Assembly: GCA_946482325.1 (NCBI GenBank)
Contig: CAMLRA010000007.1
Location: 1-61,812, forward strand
DNA length: 61,812 nucleotides
Reading direction: 5' to 3'
Source: an uncultured Chromatiaceae bacterium
GTDB taxonomy: Bacteria > Pseudomonadota > Gammaproteobacteria > Enterobacterales > Alteromonadaceae
Shown: positions 34,601 to 43,988 of the stretch, piece after piece
Layout of the letters: every line of letters starts with the position of its first letter
Numbering within the stretch: the first letter of the stretch is position 1
Program-made: the position numbers and the translations under genes
Notes under the pieces: model-generated
What the model saw: the letters and a program-made list of their open reading frames with translations, nothing else
Told to the model about the DNA's origin: nothing
The model's database searches: none

Positions 34601-36450
34601 CGCGCCTCCTTCTGCGGGTAAAAACTGATGCGGTAACAAGTTCCGGGCTGGCGTTGCAATTGCAATTCGGCGTTTAGCTGGGCGATAAAGGCGGGGATTA
34701 ACTGCATGCCCATCGACGCGCCGCTGCCAAGCTGCACTGTGCCGGGCATGCCGATGCCGTCATCGCTAATCTGCAGCTGATAACGCCCGTCCGCCAGCGC
34801 ATGCAGGGCCAGGCTGACCTGACCACGCACCTGCATGCTGCCATCTGCGCCCGGTACTGGCACAAAGGCATGTTTCAGGCTGTTGGTTACCACTTCATTG
34901 ACCAGCAGGCCACAGGGAATGGTTAACTCCAGCTCCAGTAATAATGTCTGGTCCATGCCGCTGTAGCTAAAGCGGATCTGGCTGGTTGGCGCCAGCGTTT
35001 GCTGAATCAGCCGACACAACTGCTCCAGATACACCGCCAGCGGTACTGAACTGAAATTGCGGTTTTCATACAACAGCTGGTGGGTCAGCGCCATAGTGCG
35101 CACCCGCATCTGGCTTTCGGCAAAGGCTTGTTTCAGTTCGGCCGGCGCGTTGCGCGATTGCAGGCTGAGCAGGCTCGACATCACCTGTAGATTATTTTTC
35201 ACCCGGTGATGCACTTCGTTCAGCAGCGCCGTGCGTTCAGCCAGTAACGTGGATTTATCATGGACTATTTGCTGCAGGTCGCGCTGCACCGCTTTGGCGT
35301 CGGTAACGTCCGTCACCGTCGCCAGCACTGATACTTTGCTGTCGCCTTCCAGATAGGTCAGGCCAATTTCGACCGGAAACAGGCTACCGTCGCGGCGTCT
35401 GGCAAATAATTCTTTCAGCTCCGCCATAGGCCGGGTCGACGGGTTTTGCAGATATTGTTGCCGACTCTGATGATGACCGCCGATTTTGTCCTGTGGTACC
35501 AACATTTCAATCGGCTGGCCGATCATTTCATGCTGCTGATAACCGAACATCTCCAGTGCCCTTTTATTCACCAGCGAAATATTGCCATGGCGGTCAACCG
35601 AAATAAGCCCGTCTGCCACGCTGTCAAACACCCGGCGAAAACGCAGCTCGCTGTCGATCAGTCGCTGCTCGGAGGATTTACGGTCAGTGATTTCGATACC
35701 GGACGGGATTAGATTGCAGATGTTGCCGTCAGCGTCGTACATAGGCGCCAGCATAAAATCGACATCAATAATGCCGTGCTGCATCTGCGCCCGCACATCA
35801 AAACGGCTGACAACGCCCAGCTGCGCGCGCTTGACCGCCTGATGAATTTGCTCTGCAACTACCGGGTCATAGCTCCACCAAAAACAGTCCCAGAATTTTT
35901 TCTGCTGCACGTCTGCCAGGGTCAGGCCAGCCATTTCCAGTGGTGGCCGGTTGGCATCCTGTACTGTACCGTCCGGCGCCAGGATACCGACAAATGCAAA
36001 CATGTTATCCAACACCTGACGCAGTTTATCCAAATCCTGCTGCCGGCGTTGCTGCATCCCCCACTCCATCGTCTTGTTCAGCGCGATGACCAGCACGCCC
36101 TGTACCCGATCTGCCGCATCACAGAGCGGCAAATAGGAGCCAAACCAATGTTCGGTCGTGTCGCTGCCGGAATTGTTGCCGGTGGGATTGTTACTGATAT
36201 CAAAGTTCAGCAGCGGCTGGCCGGACTCCAGCACTTGCGCCAGCATGGGCGCGATAGCCGGGTATAACTCAGGCAACATGGTGGAGACAGAATGCCCGAG
36301 GTGGTCGGCGGCGGGGATGCCATGAAAGTGCGCCAGGCGCTCATTGATCGCCAGATATCGCTGCTGTTGGTCCAGCACGGCCAGTCCGACCGGCAGCTGT
36401 GCCATCAATAACTCAAAGGCCTGCGCCTTTAACAGGACATCCTGCTCCAT
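34597..36450 (-). CDS. PAS sensor histidine kinase (HisKA_2 type)
   Basis: A 617-residue soluble kinase. Three PAS domains are visible (about 8-130, 140-258, 268-390; the third with VDRHGNISLVNKRALEMFGY). The HisKA_2 dimerisation segment has its phospho-His in LNEVHHRVKNNLQVMSSLL (about 420), and a HATPase domain has N-box NEVVTNSLKHAF and G1 ISDDGIGMPG. No membrane segment is present. The last bases overlap the start of the receiver-GGDEF-EAL gene, so the pair is a two-component system feeding c-di-GMP. PAS cofactors such as haem or FAD cannot be told from the sequence. Confidence 0.9.
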   Translation of the reverse strand: MEQDVLLKAQAFELLMAQLPVGLAVLDQQQRYLAINERLAHFHGIPAADHLGHSVSTMLPELYPAIAPMLAQVLESGQPLLNFDISNNPTGNNSGSDTTEHWFGSYLPLCDAADRVQGVLVIALNKTMEWGMQQRRQQDLDKLRQVLDNMFAFVGILAPDGTVQDANRPPLEMAGLTLADVQQKKFWDCFWWSYDPVVAEQIHQAVKRAQLGVVSRFDVRAQMQHGIIDVDFMLAPMYDADGNICNLIPSGIEITDRKSSEQRLIDSELRFRRVFDSVADGLISVDRHGNISLVNKRALEMFGYQQHEMIGQPIEMLVPQDKIGGHHQSRQQYLQNPSTRPMAELKELFARRRDGSLFPVEIGLTYLEGDSKVSVLATVTDVTDAKAVQRDLQQIVHDKSTLLAERTALLNEVHHRVKNNLQVMSSLLSLQSRNAPAELKQAFAESQMRVRTMALTHQLLYENRNFSSVPLAVYLEQLCRLIQQTLAPTSQIRFSYSGMDQTLLLELELTIPCGLLVNEVVTNSLKHAFVPVPGADGSMQVRGQVSLALHALADGRYQLQISDDGIGMPGTVQLGSGASMGMQLIPAFIAQLNAELQLQRQPGTCYRISFYPQKEAR

Positions 36451-36532
36451 CCTTCACTTCCGTTGTCAGCTCCCGGAAATTAAGGTTAGTTGCCTGTCCC
36501 TGTTTCAGCAAGTTCCGGCCTTTGGCTTCATC

Positions 36533-37783
36533 TCATTGTAATCTGCCGCGAAACGACGGCCGGCGCTGCAGGAAATTAAACAGCGGCGTCGCCATCATCG
36601 TCGTGACAATCGTCATCAGCACCAGCACCGAAAACAGGTCCGCTTTAATCACGCCGTTTTGCAGCGCAATATTCAGTAAAATCAACTCCATCATGCCACG
36701 CGCATTCATCAGAATGCCGACCGACAACGCCATCGGATGATTTTCACCACAAAGCCGCGCCGCCAGATAACAAGCTACTGCCTTGGCAAATATAGACGCC
36801 GCAATCACCACCAGCGCCACTTGCCATAAAGTGCCCTGCGCCAGCAGCGACAAATCGGTTTTCAGGCCCGACACTGTGAAAAACAGTGGCACCAACGCCA
36901 CCAGTACCACCGGCTGCAGGCGCTTCACCAGATGATCCGCCAGCAAACCGCGTGGCATCACTACGCCCAATACAAAACCACCAAACACTGCATGCAAACC
37001 AATCCATTCAGTGGTGGTGACCGCAAACACCCACAACAGCAAAATCACTAGCAATAAGCGCGGCGTCAGCCGGGTTTCGCGCTGATACCAGTGTTCCAGC
37101 TTTATGACATGCTTGCGCACCAGCGTCAGCATCAGGCCGGCGAAAATCACTGCCCCCAGCACAGCGCGGATAAACAGACTGTCGTCGCCGCTGAAGCTGG
37201 CCAGCAATAACGCCATCAGACACCATGCGACAACATCGTCAATAGCACCGGCCGCCAACACCAGGGTGCCGAGTTTACTATTGGCCAGGCCCTGCTCCTG
37301 AATGACCCGCGCCAACATCGGAAAGGCGGTGATACCAATCGACGCGCCGAGAAACAACATCGCCTGGCTCCAGCTGATATTGTCAGCAAATAACCCACCC
37401 TGGCCGACCAGCCAGGTCGCCAGCAAACAAGCCATCACAAAAGGCATCAGAATGCCGGAGATGGATATCGCCACCGCGCTGCGGGCCTTCGCCTTAAACA
37501 TTGAGGTATCAAACTCGAGCCCGACCAGAAACATATAAAGGCCAATGCCAATTTGCGCACCGAGGTTTAGCACAGGCCGGTAGTCGGCGGCAAAAAGTTG
37601 CGCCTGCAGCTGCGGTGCTAAGGCGCCAAACAACGTTGGCCCCAGCAAAATACCGGCGATCATCTCGCCCACCACCCGCGGCTGACCGAGTTTTAACGCC
37701 AGTGCACCAACCAGCCGGGCCACGGCCAGGATCACCAGTAACTGGATGAAAAATAGACTGACACCTGCAGGCAGTTGTTCCAC
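36533..37783 (-). CDS. CPA2-family cation:proton antiporter (KefB-like)
   Basis: A 416-residue membrane protein with about 12-13 helices. Family motifs are LVGLEFD (helix 3-4), LGASIGITAFPML and AAGAIDDVVAWCLMA, with adjacent aspartates typical of ion-translocating sites. The C terminus ends after the membrane domain. There is no RCK/TrkA-N regulatory domain, unlike KefB/KefC of about 600 residues, so it may be an unregulated K+ or Na+/H+ exchanger. It is in line with, but 82 bases from, the kinase operon. Confidence 0.87.
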   Translation of the reverse strand: MEQLPAGVSLFFIQLLVILAVARLVGALALKLGQPRVVGEMIAGILLGPTLFGALAPQLQAQLFAADYRPVLNLGAQIGIGLYMFLVGLEFDTSMFKAKARSAVAISISGILMPFVMACLLATWLVGQGGLFADNISWSQAMLFLGASIGITAFPMLARVIQEQGLANSKLGTLVLAAGAIDDVVAWCLMALLLASFSGDDSLFIRAVLGAVIFAGLMLTLVRKHVIKLEHWYQRETRLTPRLLLVILLLWVFAVTTTEWIGLHAVFGGFVLGVVMPRGLLADHLVKRLQPVVLVALVPLFFTVSGLKTDLSLLAQGTLWQVALVVIAASIFAKAVACYLAARLCGENHPMALSVGILMNARGMMELILLNIALQNGVIKADLFSVLVLMTIVTTMMATPLFNFLQRRPSFRGRLQ

Positions 37784-38006
37784 AGCACACTCCGGCTAAA
37801 AAAAGACGCGGCATTGTAGCGGTGCCTGTATGACAGGCCAAAGAAAAAAACGGTCCCGTGATTAAACAGGCCCGCTGCCGGAACAAATGAAGGCCCCCCA
37901 ATAAAAACATCCAGCGTAGCGATGAAATTGGGCCTGAGGTGACAGCTGCTCATTCAGAATCATCAATCACAATTGGCACAATCCGGCAATTCCGCCTGAG
38001 TTCGAG

Positions 38007-38306
38007 TTAAATTGCAGTCCCAAGCAGCAAGCTCTGACTAAAGTTTTTCATGCCACTTTCCGGCAGAAAATCGTCGGCAATGACCAGTATCGCGTATAGA
38101 TTCTGCGCCAATCTGGCGGTGTCCAGGTCGCCGGGTTTTATCGCGCTTTGTAATAAATGGATGGCCATGTCTGCCAATAGCAGCCGGTGTTTTTCTGACC
38201 ACTCTGCACTGCCTTTTGCTGCAGGATCGGCCAGATAGCTGGTCTCGATCCGGGCATGAAGCTGCCAGCTTGCCTTGATCAGTGCCTGACGTTCCTGATT
38301 GTTCAT
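38007..38306 (-). CDS. Unknown 99-residue protein, last gene of bufferin-precursor operon
   Basis: A small helical, soluble protein (begins MNNQERQALIKASWQLHARI; ends GMKNFSQSLLLGTAI). GGAG precedes the ATG by 5 bases. It follows DoxX by 34 bases on the same strand. I do not recognise a family, and no cysteine or histidine cluster is present. It sits roughly where BufC would be expected in standard bufferin operons, but it is less than half the size and not similar in any motif I can see. Confidence 0.65.
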   Translation of the reverse strand: MNNQERQALIKASWQLHARIETSYLADPAAKGSAEWSEKHRLLLADMAIHLLQSAIKPGDLDTARLAQNLYAILVIADDFLPESGMKNFSQSLLLGTAI

Positions 38307-38340
38307 CCTGCACTCCTTTGCCGGTGCCGGGCGATGCGTG

Positions 38341-38799
38341 TCATGACACGGCCTTTGCCGCCACACGGTGGAGCAGGTTATCCAGCGTCCAATGGCTGCC
38401 ACCCGATACCAGCAGAGCCGTTAAAATTACTGCCCACAGATAATGTTGATTTAACGCCGCCGGCGTAATTTCGCTGAGGCTAATCACTGCCACAAAATTC
38501 ACGACAAACAACGCCAGCGCTGACAACCTGGTGAAAAAACCAAACACCAGCAACACTGGAAAAACCAATTCGCCAAAAGTGCCCAGCCATGCCGCTGCGG
38601 TATAACTCAGTAGTGGCACTGCGTATTCTGATTCGAACAAATACAGGGTGGTCTCCCAATCATCAATTTTGGTCAAACCAGACAGGAAAAAAATCGATGC
38701 CACATAAAGCCGTGCAACCAGCCACAGCGGCGCTTCGAGGTAATGCAGAGGTGTGGTGAATTGCACCATCCGATCGACCGCTTGCAGAAATTTGCGCAT
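38341..38799 (-). CDS. DoxX-family membrane protein of bufferin operon
   Basis: A 152-residue protein with four membrane helices (LVARLYVASIFFLSGLTKIDD; AAAWLGTFGELVFPVLLVFG; LSALALFVVNFVAVISL; LWAVILTALLVSG). DoxX proteins are frequent members of bufA-bufB-bufC gene clusters (BufD/HvfX type). It is 73 bases downstream of the BufA-type precursor. Role in the pathway is unclear; a redox function in the membrane is usually assumed. Confidence 0.87.
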   Translation of the reverse strand: MRKFLQAVDRMVQFTTPLHYLEAPLWLVARLYVASIFFLSGLTKIDDWETTLYLFESEYAVPLLSYTAAAWLGTFGELVFPVLLVFGFFTRLSALALFVVNFVAVISLSEITPAALNQHYLWAVILTALLVSGGSHWTLDNLLHRVAAKAVS

Positions 38800-38872
38800 A
38801 ACACGGGATCCTCAATTGAAGATGAAGCCGGCCGGTCACACCACAGCAGCCTGTGCGTACCGGCCAGATGCT

Positions 38873-39163
38873 TTAGCGGACTGTATCAGTCTGCAGTTTA
38901 AGTTTTGCTTTTGCCTGCTCTTTGCTAAGCCCACCCAGGGCTTCACAGGTGCCTTTTGGTACCAGCTTGTATTCAGCAAGGTCTTTGTCTTTTTTCGCCA
39001 TGCCGGCACAGGAATGCGTACCGGTTAAATTGGCGCAATCGTTCTGACCCGCTGCAGCAATGCCGTAGCATTTATCCTTTTTTTCTGCAGCAACAGTGTC
39101 GGCGCTAAAACCAGCCGCGCACAAAGCAACCAGTGTGGCCGCAACCAACATCGATTTATCCAT
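38873..39163 (-). CDS. bufA: BufA-type (DUF2282) bufferin precursor
   Basis: A 96-residue protein with a cleavable signal peptide ([21 protein letters not shown], cut after about residue 26; the run given here skips the start). The mature part has four cysteines in the DUF2282 arrangement: Cys32 (KCYGIA), Cys43 (NDC), Cys52 (HSC) and Cys73 (KGTC). In characterised relatives a DUF692 (MNIO) enzyme oxidises cysteines to thiooxazole groups that chelate copper. AGGAG stands 6 bases before the ATG. Its operon (YHS, BufA, DoxX, unknown) has no modifying enzyme. The nearest is at 44716-45588. Confidence 0.85.
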   Translation of the reverse strand: MDKSMLVAATLVALCAAGFSADTVAAEKKDKCYGIAAAGQNDCANLTGTHSCAGMAKKDKDLAEYKLVPKGTCEALGGLSKEQAKAKLKLQTDTVR

Positions 39164-39223
39164 GGTGAACTCCTAGGTTCTGGTGGAAAAAAGTAAGACG
39201 GGGAACAGGCCCCGTCGCAGTGC

Positions 39224-39691
39224 TTACAGTTCTGTTGCGGCTTTGTCTTTGATTTCTGGCCAGTTTGACTGTGCTGTTTTCAGATGACCTGGAATGTCAG
39301 AAGCCCATTTGGTCTGCACTTCTTTGTTCAGATTCAGGTACAGTTTGCCGTCGACTACGCGCCAGGCCATTGGGTCAACATTCAGTTTTTTCTCCATGGC
39401 AACGCCCATGGCACAGTAACCACCGAATTGCGGTGCAAATTTTTCCGGATTGGCGCGGAAAGCGTCGCGGTTCTCTGCTGTAGAGAACTTATAAATTGTG
39501 TTTTTAAATACTGCAGTGAATTTGTCGCTGCCCTGCACCGGCATGCTTTTGTTGAAGTACGCAACAGTGTCATAACCGCTGATCGCCACATCATTGGCAT
39601 CGGCGTTCATATCTTTATCCGCTGCAGCTGCAACACCCGCAAATGCCAGCGCCACTGACAGTGCAATACCTTTCATCATGTTAAATTTCAT
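39224..39691 (-). CDS. Exported YHS-domain protein
   Basis: A 155-residue protein with a signal peptide (GIALSVALAFAGVAAAAD). The YHS domain spans about 35-95: ISGYDTVAYF, then FKNTIYKFSTAENRDAF and FAPQFGGYCAMGVA with the conserved Cys. YHS domains are small metal-linked modules found in copper-handling and oxygenase systems. It is the first gene of the operon with the BufA-type precursor (60 bases apart), so a role in periplasmic metal handling is likely. AGGAA lies 7 bases before the ATG. Confidence 0.88.
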   Translation of the reverse strand: MKFNMMKGIALSVALAFAGVAAAADKDMNADANDVAISGYDTVAYFNKSMPVQGSDKFTAVFKNTIYKFSTAENRDAFRANPEKFAPQFGGYCAMGVAMEKKLNVDPMAWRVVDGKLYLNLNKEVQTKWASDIPGHLKTAQSNWPEIKDKAATEL

Positions 39692-40071
39692 TGCTTTATT
39701 CCTAAAATTGGTTAGTGCTAATCGAGCACAGAGTCATTGTGATATAAGCCGAATACTTAATGAATACGGTCAATTTACAATTCATTATTGCGAAATAAAG
39801 AATAATGAGAGCACTGAAATTGCTTAGCGAAATCAAATCAACTTATTGATTTATAAAATATAAATAATGGAATGTTACTAGCCGGCATGTCGCGAATGGC
39901 AACAACGGGTTGGCAGGGAGATAACAGGCAGGTCAGGCAAAAACCGGCGCCAACGCGGCCCGCCTGACTGTCAAACAAGCGGCCGGGGCTGGCCGCGCAG
40001 ATCAGAGCAAATAAAACCGGGCAAATGCAAGATTATCGAACTAACACGAACAACCGGCTGAAAACGCCAGG
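39692..40071. other. Intergenic region upstream of YHS-BufA operon
   Basis: About 380 bases. The part nearest the YHS start (39700-39870) is AT-rich and must hold the operon promoter. TTGACC and TATATC on the minus strand are possible boxes but their spacing (21) is poor. The part next to moaA is GC-rich, with a GTCAGGC/GCCTGAC inverted repeat (39932-39938, 39962-39968). No gene or RNA recognised. Confidence 0.5.
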
Positions 40072-41121
40072 TTAGCCACCGATAGCGGAAAAGCCCGCGT
40101 TTAAACCGGTTTCCCGGCGCTGCAGGAAATGGGAAGATTTTTTCGCGGCGACGGCGCGAAGAAGCTGTTGTTGTAACACAGGTAACTGAGCGTCTGTTTG
40201 CAGATAATCGCGCAGCGGCTGACTGGTTTGGCTGAACAGGCAACTATGTAAGTTCCCGCTGGCGGTGACCCGCAAACGGTTACAACTGTTACAAAACCCG
40301 CTGGAATATGGGGCTATCACACCAATGCTGCCGGCATAGTCCGGATGTGAAAACTCCCGGGCAGGTCCGGCATCGCTGCTGCGTGTCACTTCTTGCCACT
40401 GGTGCCTGTGTAAATACTGCAGCAGCCGCTCTGAGCTGACAAACTCGGACTCAAAGTAAGCCTGGGTACCACCAGTTTCCATCAGTTCAATAAATCGTAC
40501 TGTGACCGCTTGGTGTTTGACCAAAGCAACAAACCGCATGATTTCAGCGGCGTCAGTCTGTTGGTGTAACACCGCATTGATTTTAACGGTGAGGCCGGCA
40601 ATGCTGACGGCCTTCTCGATACCCCGCAGTACAGCGGGCAATGTATCGGAGCCGGTGAGTCTGGCAAAACTGGCCGGATCTAAACTATCAACACTGACGT
40701 TTACGGCATTGAGTCCAGCGTCCACCCAGTGCAGGATATCGCGCTCCAGCCGGTAGCCATTAGTGCTGAGTGCAATCTGCTGCACCTGCCCGTTGTTGGC
40801 TACATCGGCGATAATGTCCGTCAAATCGCGCCGCAACGATGGTTCTCCGCCGGTGATGCGTATTTTACTGACGCCTAAGGACGTAAAGCCGCGCACCAGT
40901 CTGCTGATCTCAACCCGCGATAATTCTGCCGGCTGATTTGCCGGCTTCTGATAACCATCAGGTAAGCAATACAAACAGCGGAAATTGCACTTATCAGTAA
41001 CAGACAACCGCAGATAACGAAAAGACCTGTGATATTCATCCCGCAAACCAACCAGCTCAGGTACAGCGCGGTGAGGTGCCATACCAATATCTGGCTCTAA
41101 ATAGCTCCGAAATTTCATCAT
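40072..41121 (-). CDS. moaA: GTP 3',8-cyclase MoaA (radical SAM)
   Basis: About 349 residues. The N-terminal 4Fe-4S site for S-adenosylmethionine is CNFRCLYC. The SAM-binding GGEPSLR follows, and the second cluster is in the C-terminal region (CNSCNRLRV and a later Cys in LHSCLF). The protein ends in the family's Gly-Gly tail (FSAIGG). It converts GTP to 3',8-cyclo-GTP, the first step of molybdopterin synthesis, with MoaC. Several ATGs are possible; I use 41121 (MMKFRSYL). It is divergent from mogA. Confidence 0.95.
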   Translation of the reverse strand: MMKFRSYLEPDIGMAPHRAVPELVGLRDEYHRSFRYLRLSVTDKCNFRCLYCLPDGYQKPANQPAELSRVEISRLVRGFTSLGVSKIRITGGEPSLRRDLTDIIADVANNGQVQQIALSTNGYRLERDILHWVDAGLNAVNVSVDSLDPASFARLTGSDTLPAVLRGIEKAVSIAGLTVKINAVLHQQTDAAEIMRFVALVKHQAVTVRFIELMETGGTQAYFESEFVSSERLLQYLHRHQWQEVTRSSDAGPAREFSHPDYAGSIGVIAPYSSGFCNSCNRLRVTASGNLHSCLFSQTSQPLRDYLQTDAQLPVLQQQLLRAVAAKKSSHFLQRRETGLNAGFSAIGG

Positions 41122-41326
41122 GGGTGTTATCCGGCAAATCAGCTGTTGCACATAGGCATTAGTGTAACTTTACCGGCAAAATGCAGTTATAGCTGTCTGC
41201 GTGCATTAACTATTAACCGTTGCGGAATAATGCAAGCCAGCCAGATCGGATATATTAAACAGCATAATTATCATGGACCGTGCTGAACGTACCGGTTAGT
41301 CCCATCTTCAGGAGTTGTTGTACGTT

Positions 41327-41851
41327 ATGATAAAGATTGGCGTTGTCACCCTCAGTGATCGGGCATCAAACGGTGTGTATGAGGATATCTCGGGCAAAGT
41401 GATCATGGAGACTTTGACGAGCTATCTGGTGTCAGCCTGGCACTTAGAGTACCGGCTGATCCCGGACGAACAGGATTTGATCGAACAAACGCTCATCGAA
41501 TTGGTCGATCAGTGCGGTTGTTGTTTAGTCGTCACAACTGGCGGTACCGGGCCCGCTTTGCGGGATGTGACGCCGGAGGCAACTGCGGCTGTGTGCAGCA
41601 AAATGTTGCCCGGCTTTGGTGAAATGATGCGTGCCGAATCACTGAAATATGTGCCGACCGCTATTTTATCGCGACAAACGGCCGGCATCCGGGGCCGCGC
41701 CCTGATTATCAATTTGCCGGGCAAACCCAGTGCCATTACTCAATGTCTGCAAGCGGTATTTCCGGCGATACCCTATTGTATCGATCTGATCGACGGGCCC
41801 TACCTGCAGGTGAACCCCGACATCATCAAGGTTTTCAGACCAAAACAATAG
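41327..41851 (+). CDS. mogA: Molybdopterin adenylyltransferase MogA
   Basis: A 174-residue protein. Motifs are IGVVTLSDRAS at the start, TTGGTGPALRDVTPEAT for MPT/nucleotide binding, and INLPGKPSAI near the C terminus. It adenylates molybdopterin before MoeA inserts molybdate. The start ATG 41327 (MIKIGVV) follows AGGAG by 12 bases, which is long. It is the only plus-strand gene here and converges with the HD-GYP gene, separated by 20 bases. Confidence 0.93.
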   Translation: MIKIGVVTLSDRASNGVYEDISGKVIMETLTSYLVSAWHLEYRLIPDEQDLIEQTLIELVDQCGCCLVVTTGGTGPALRDVTPEATAAVCSKMLPGFGEMMRAESLKYVPTAILSRQTAGIRGRALIINLPGKPSAITQCLQAVFPAIPYCIDLIDGPYLQVNPDIIKVFRPKQ

Positions 41852-41871
41852 TAACGGTAACAGAGACATGA

Positions 41872-42756
41872 TTAAGGCAAAAATTGCCGGATCAGGTCTT
41901 CAATCACACTGCTGTCAGCCGCATTACTGTGACGCTCCGCAGGCACAAAACTGCCAGTAAAAGTCGCGTTGAGCTGATTGGACTCCCCCGCAGCCAGCAC
42001 ATAATCCGCCGAGCAACTACGGCAATACACATGATCTCCGGCTTTTTGATGCCGTTGTCTGACCATTACAGGGCCGCAGACCATACAGCTTAATAACGGG
42101 ATACCATGGTCACTGTGCGACACTATATGTTCTAAGGTTCCTGCCCGGCCATGCTCGATAAATAACGTACCCAAATCGAGGTCAAACTGAGTTCCCAAAT
42201 TTGCTTCAATAATCGATAGCGCTTTTTCGGTCGACATGCCTTTACGATAAGGCCTGGTGCTGGTCATCGCATCAAACGCATCACAGATCCCGACAATTTT
42301 TGCCACAACCGGAATGTCGTCAGCCATAAGACCTCTGGGGTAGCCTTTACCATCCGGCGTTTCATGATGGGCACGAATTGAGGCTTCCACCAAATCAGCC
42401 AACGGGTGTTCTTTAATTAATTGCCAACCCGCATCCGGATGCGTGCGGATCACCGAAAACTCCTGTTCCGTCAGCCGTTCTGCTTTGGTCAGAATACTGT
42501 CCGGCACGGCAATTTTACCCAAGTCATGCAAGAAGCCCCCAATGACAACCCGCGCGACGTCCTGCTCATCCAGTCCCGCCGCGACAGCCAGCAGCCGGGC
42601 GAACTGCGATACCCGCCACAAATGGCCACCGGTGTAGGGGTCGCGCGCCTCGACAGCCCAGGCCATCACTAACAGGCTGCGCAACAACGCCTTTTTAAGG
42701 TCGGTCACATTCAACCCTTCAGCCGGCTCATTCAGTAATGTTACTGCTTTGTTCAT
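41872..42756 (-). CDS. HD-GYP c-di-GMP phosphodiesterase with Cys-rich tail
   Basis: A 294-residue protein. The HD motif is GGFLHDLGKIAVPDSIL and the GYP motif is HHETPDGKGYPRG, both intact, so c-di-GMP hydrolysis is expected. After the domain (about residue 215) comes an unusual segment with four cysteines in two pairs (LLSCMVCGP and YCRSCSADY), which reads like a zinc ribbon. No receiver domain. It starts 13 bases after the CZB chemoreceptor gene and is the last gene of the operon that begins at 46661. Confidence 0.88.
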   Translation of the reverse strand: MNKAVTLLNEPAEGLNVTDLKKALLRSLLVMAWAVEARDPYTGGHLWRVSQFARLLAVAAGLDEQDVARVVIGGFLHDLGKIAVPDSILTKAERLTEQEFSVIRTHPDAGWQLIKEHPLADLVEASIRAHHETPDGKGYPRGLMADDIPVVAKIVGICDAFDAMTSTRPYRKGMSTEKALSIIEANLGTQFDLDLGTLFIEHGRAGTLEHIVSHSDHGIPLLSCMVCGPVMVRQRHQKAGDHVYCRSCSADYVLAAGESNQLNATFTGSFVPAERHSNAADSSVIEDLIRQFLP

Positions 42757-42769
42757 ATTGTCACTCTGC

Positions 42770-43873
42770 TTAACGGGTAGACTGTTGTTCGGCCGACGCG
42801 GCCATCAGTTCCAGGGCTTCAATGACTAAGCCACCGGCTTGTTCCATGCCTTGCACCCCGGCGATCATGCGATCAATATCACCGCTGACATAGCTGGTCA
42901 GCGCGTCATTGACATGTTTATGTAAGGCTAAATGCGGATCGTCCATCTCTCTGTAGCCGGGCAGATGGCAGTTATGCCGGCCTTCACCCTCGTAATACCA
43001 TTTACCGAGTCTGCAGGCAGTGTGGTCGGCAAAATCCTGTGCCCGCTCGGACGATAAGCCCAGCAGTACTTTGTAAACCCGCAGCTTGAACAGCAAATGA
43101 TCGACCTTCGCCACCTCACAAAAAGCGCGTAAGGCACTGGATTGGCTGATAAACTGCGCGGTGTTGGCTTGACTGACAATACCGCGCATCAGCTTTGCCG
43201 AATGACTGCCATCGGAGCTGAATTTGTCGGCCTGCTCGGCGAAGCTGATAATTTCGTTGCGGCTGGCCGTGCTGTCCTCGCGCATTTGTGTGACCAGGCT
43301 GGTAATTTCAACAGTGGCGTTACTGGTGCGTTTGGCCAGATTACGTACTTCGTCCGCCACCACAGCGAAACCGCGCCCCTGTTCCCCGGCTCTGGCTGCT
43401 TCGATGGCGGCATTTAACGCCAGTAAATTGGTTTGATCGGCGACTTCCCGGATCAAAGCCACAATGCTGCTAATCTGCTGCGCCCGCTCATCCAGTTTGC
43501 CCACTTTAATGGAAGCCTGCTGCGAATCATCCGCCATCTGGCGCAAGTGTGAGGCAATCACATCAACAGACGCACTGCACTCACATGACGTCGCCTGCAT
43601 GTCGTTGGCGCGCTGCTGCTCTGCCTGCATCTTTTGCGCAAAACTACCCAAACCGCTTTGCACAACCGTCATGGAACTTCCCATCCGCAGCAGTTGCGCG
43701 ACCAGATTTTGTTGGAAGGCTTTTGCCTTTTCCTGCTGGGCCACAACCTGCTGCTGTGACTCTAACTGCGCACTGAGCTGCGTGACTTTGGCCGCTTCAG
43801 CCAGCAATAACTGTTCTGTATGTGCCAGTTTTTGCTGCAATTCTGCCAACTCTGCCGATTTCCTAAAAAACAT
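42770..43873 (-). CDS. Soluble chemoreceptor with C-terminal CZB zinc-binding domain
   Basis: A 367-residue protein with no membrane helix. The N-terminal coiled coil (1-60) precedes the MCP signalling hairpin with tip [20 protein letters not shown] near residue 146. The C-terminal CZB domain (about 245-320) has the family ligands: [23 protein letters not shown] and the [12 protein letters not shown] histidines. CZB domains bind zinc through one Cys and three His and sense zinc or hypochlorous acid. GAGGAGC precedes the start. It lies between bufC and the HD-GYP gene. Confidence 0.9.
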   Translation of the reverse strand: MFFRKSAELAELQQKLAHTEQLLLAEAAKVTQLSAQLESQQQVVAQQEKAKAFQQNLVAQLLRMGSSMTVVQSGLGSFAQKMQAEQQRANDMQATSCECSASVDVIASHLRQMADDSQQASIKVGKLDERAQQISSIVALIREVADQTNLLALNAAIEAARAGEQGRGFAVVADEVRNLAKRTSNATVEITSLVTQMREDSTASRNEIISFAEQADKFSSDGSHSAKLMRGIVSQANTAQFISQSSALRAFCEVAKVDHLLFKLRVYKVLLGLSSERAQDFADHTACRLGKWYYEGEGRHNCHLPGYREMDDPHLALHKHVNDALTSYVSGDIDRMIAGVQGMEQAGGLVIEALELMAASAEQQSTR

Positions 43874-43887
43874 AAAATATGCTCCTC

Positions 43888-43906
43888 AATGAGCTGCCTG
43901 CTCATT
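43888..43906 (-). other. Leader hairpin before CZB receptor
   Basis: AATGAGC and GCTCATT form a perfect 7-bp stem with a 5-base loop just upstream of the GAGGAGC ribosome-binding site (43881-43887) of the receptor gene. It may tune translation or attenuate the bufB-bufC transcript. Confidence 0.35.
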
Positions 43907-43988
43907 TGCGTGTCGATTCAAGATTGATATCAGTCAACTGTAGATTGGCCTGATATAATTCGATACCCGCCTGACTGCTGTATTCAAT

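Noticed and set aside
39912..39975. GC-rich inverted repeat downstream of moaA as terminator
   Set aside because: Stem of 7 bp with a 23-base loop and no T-run. Too weak to call.
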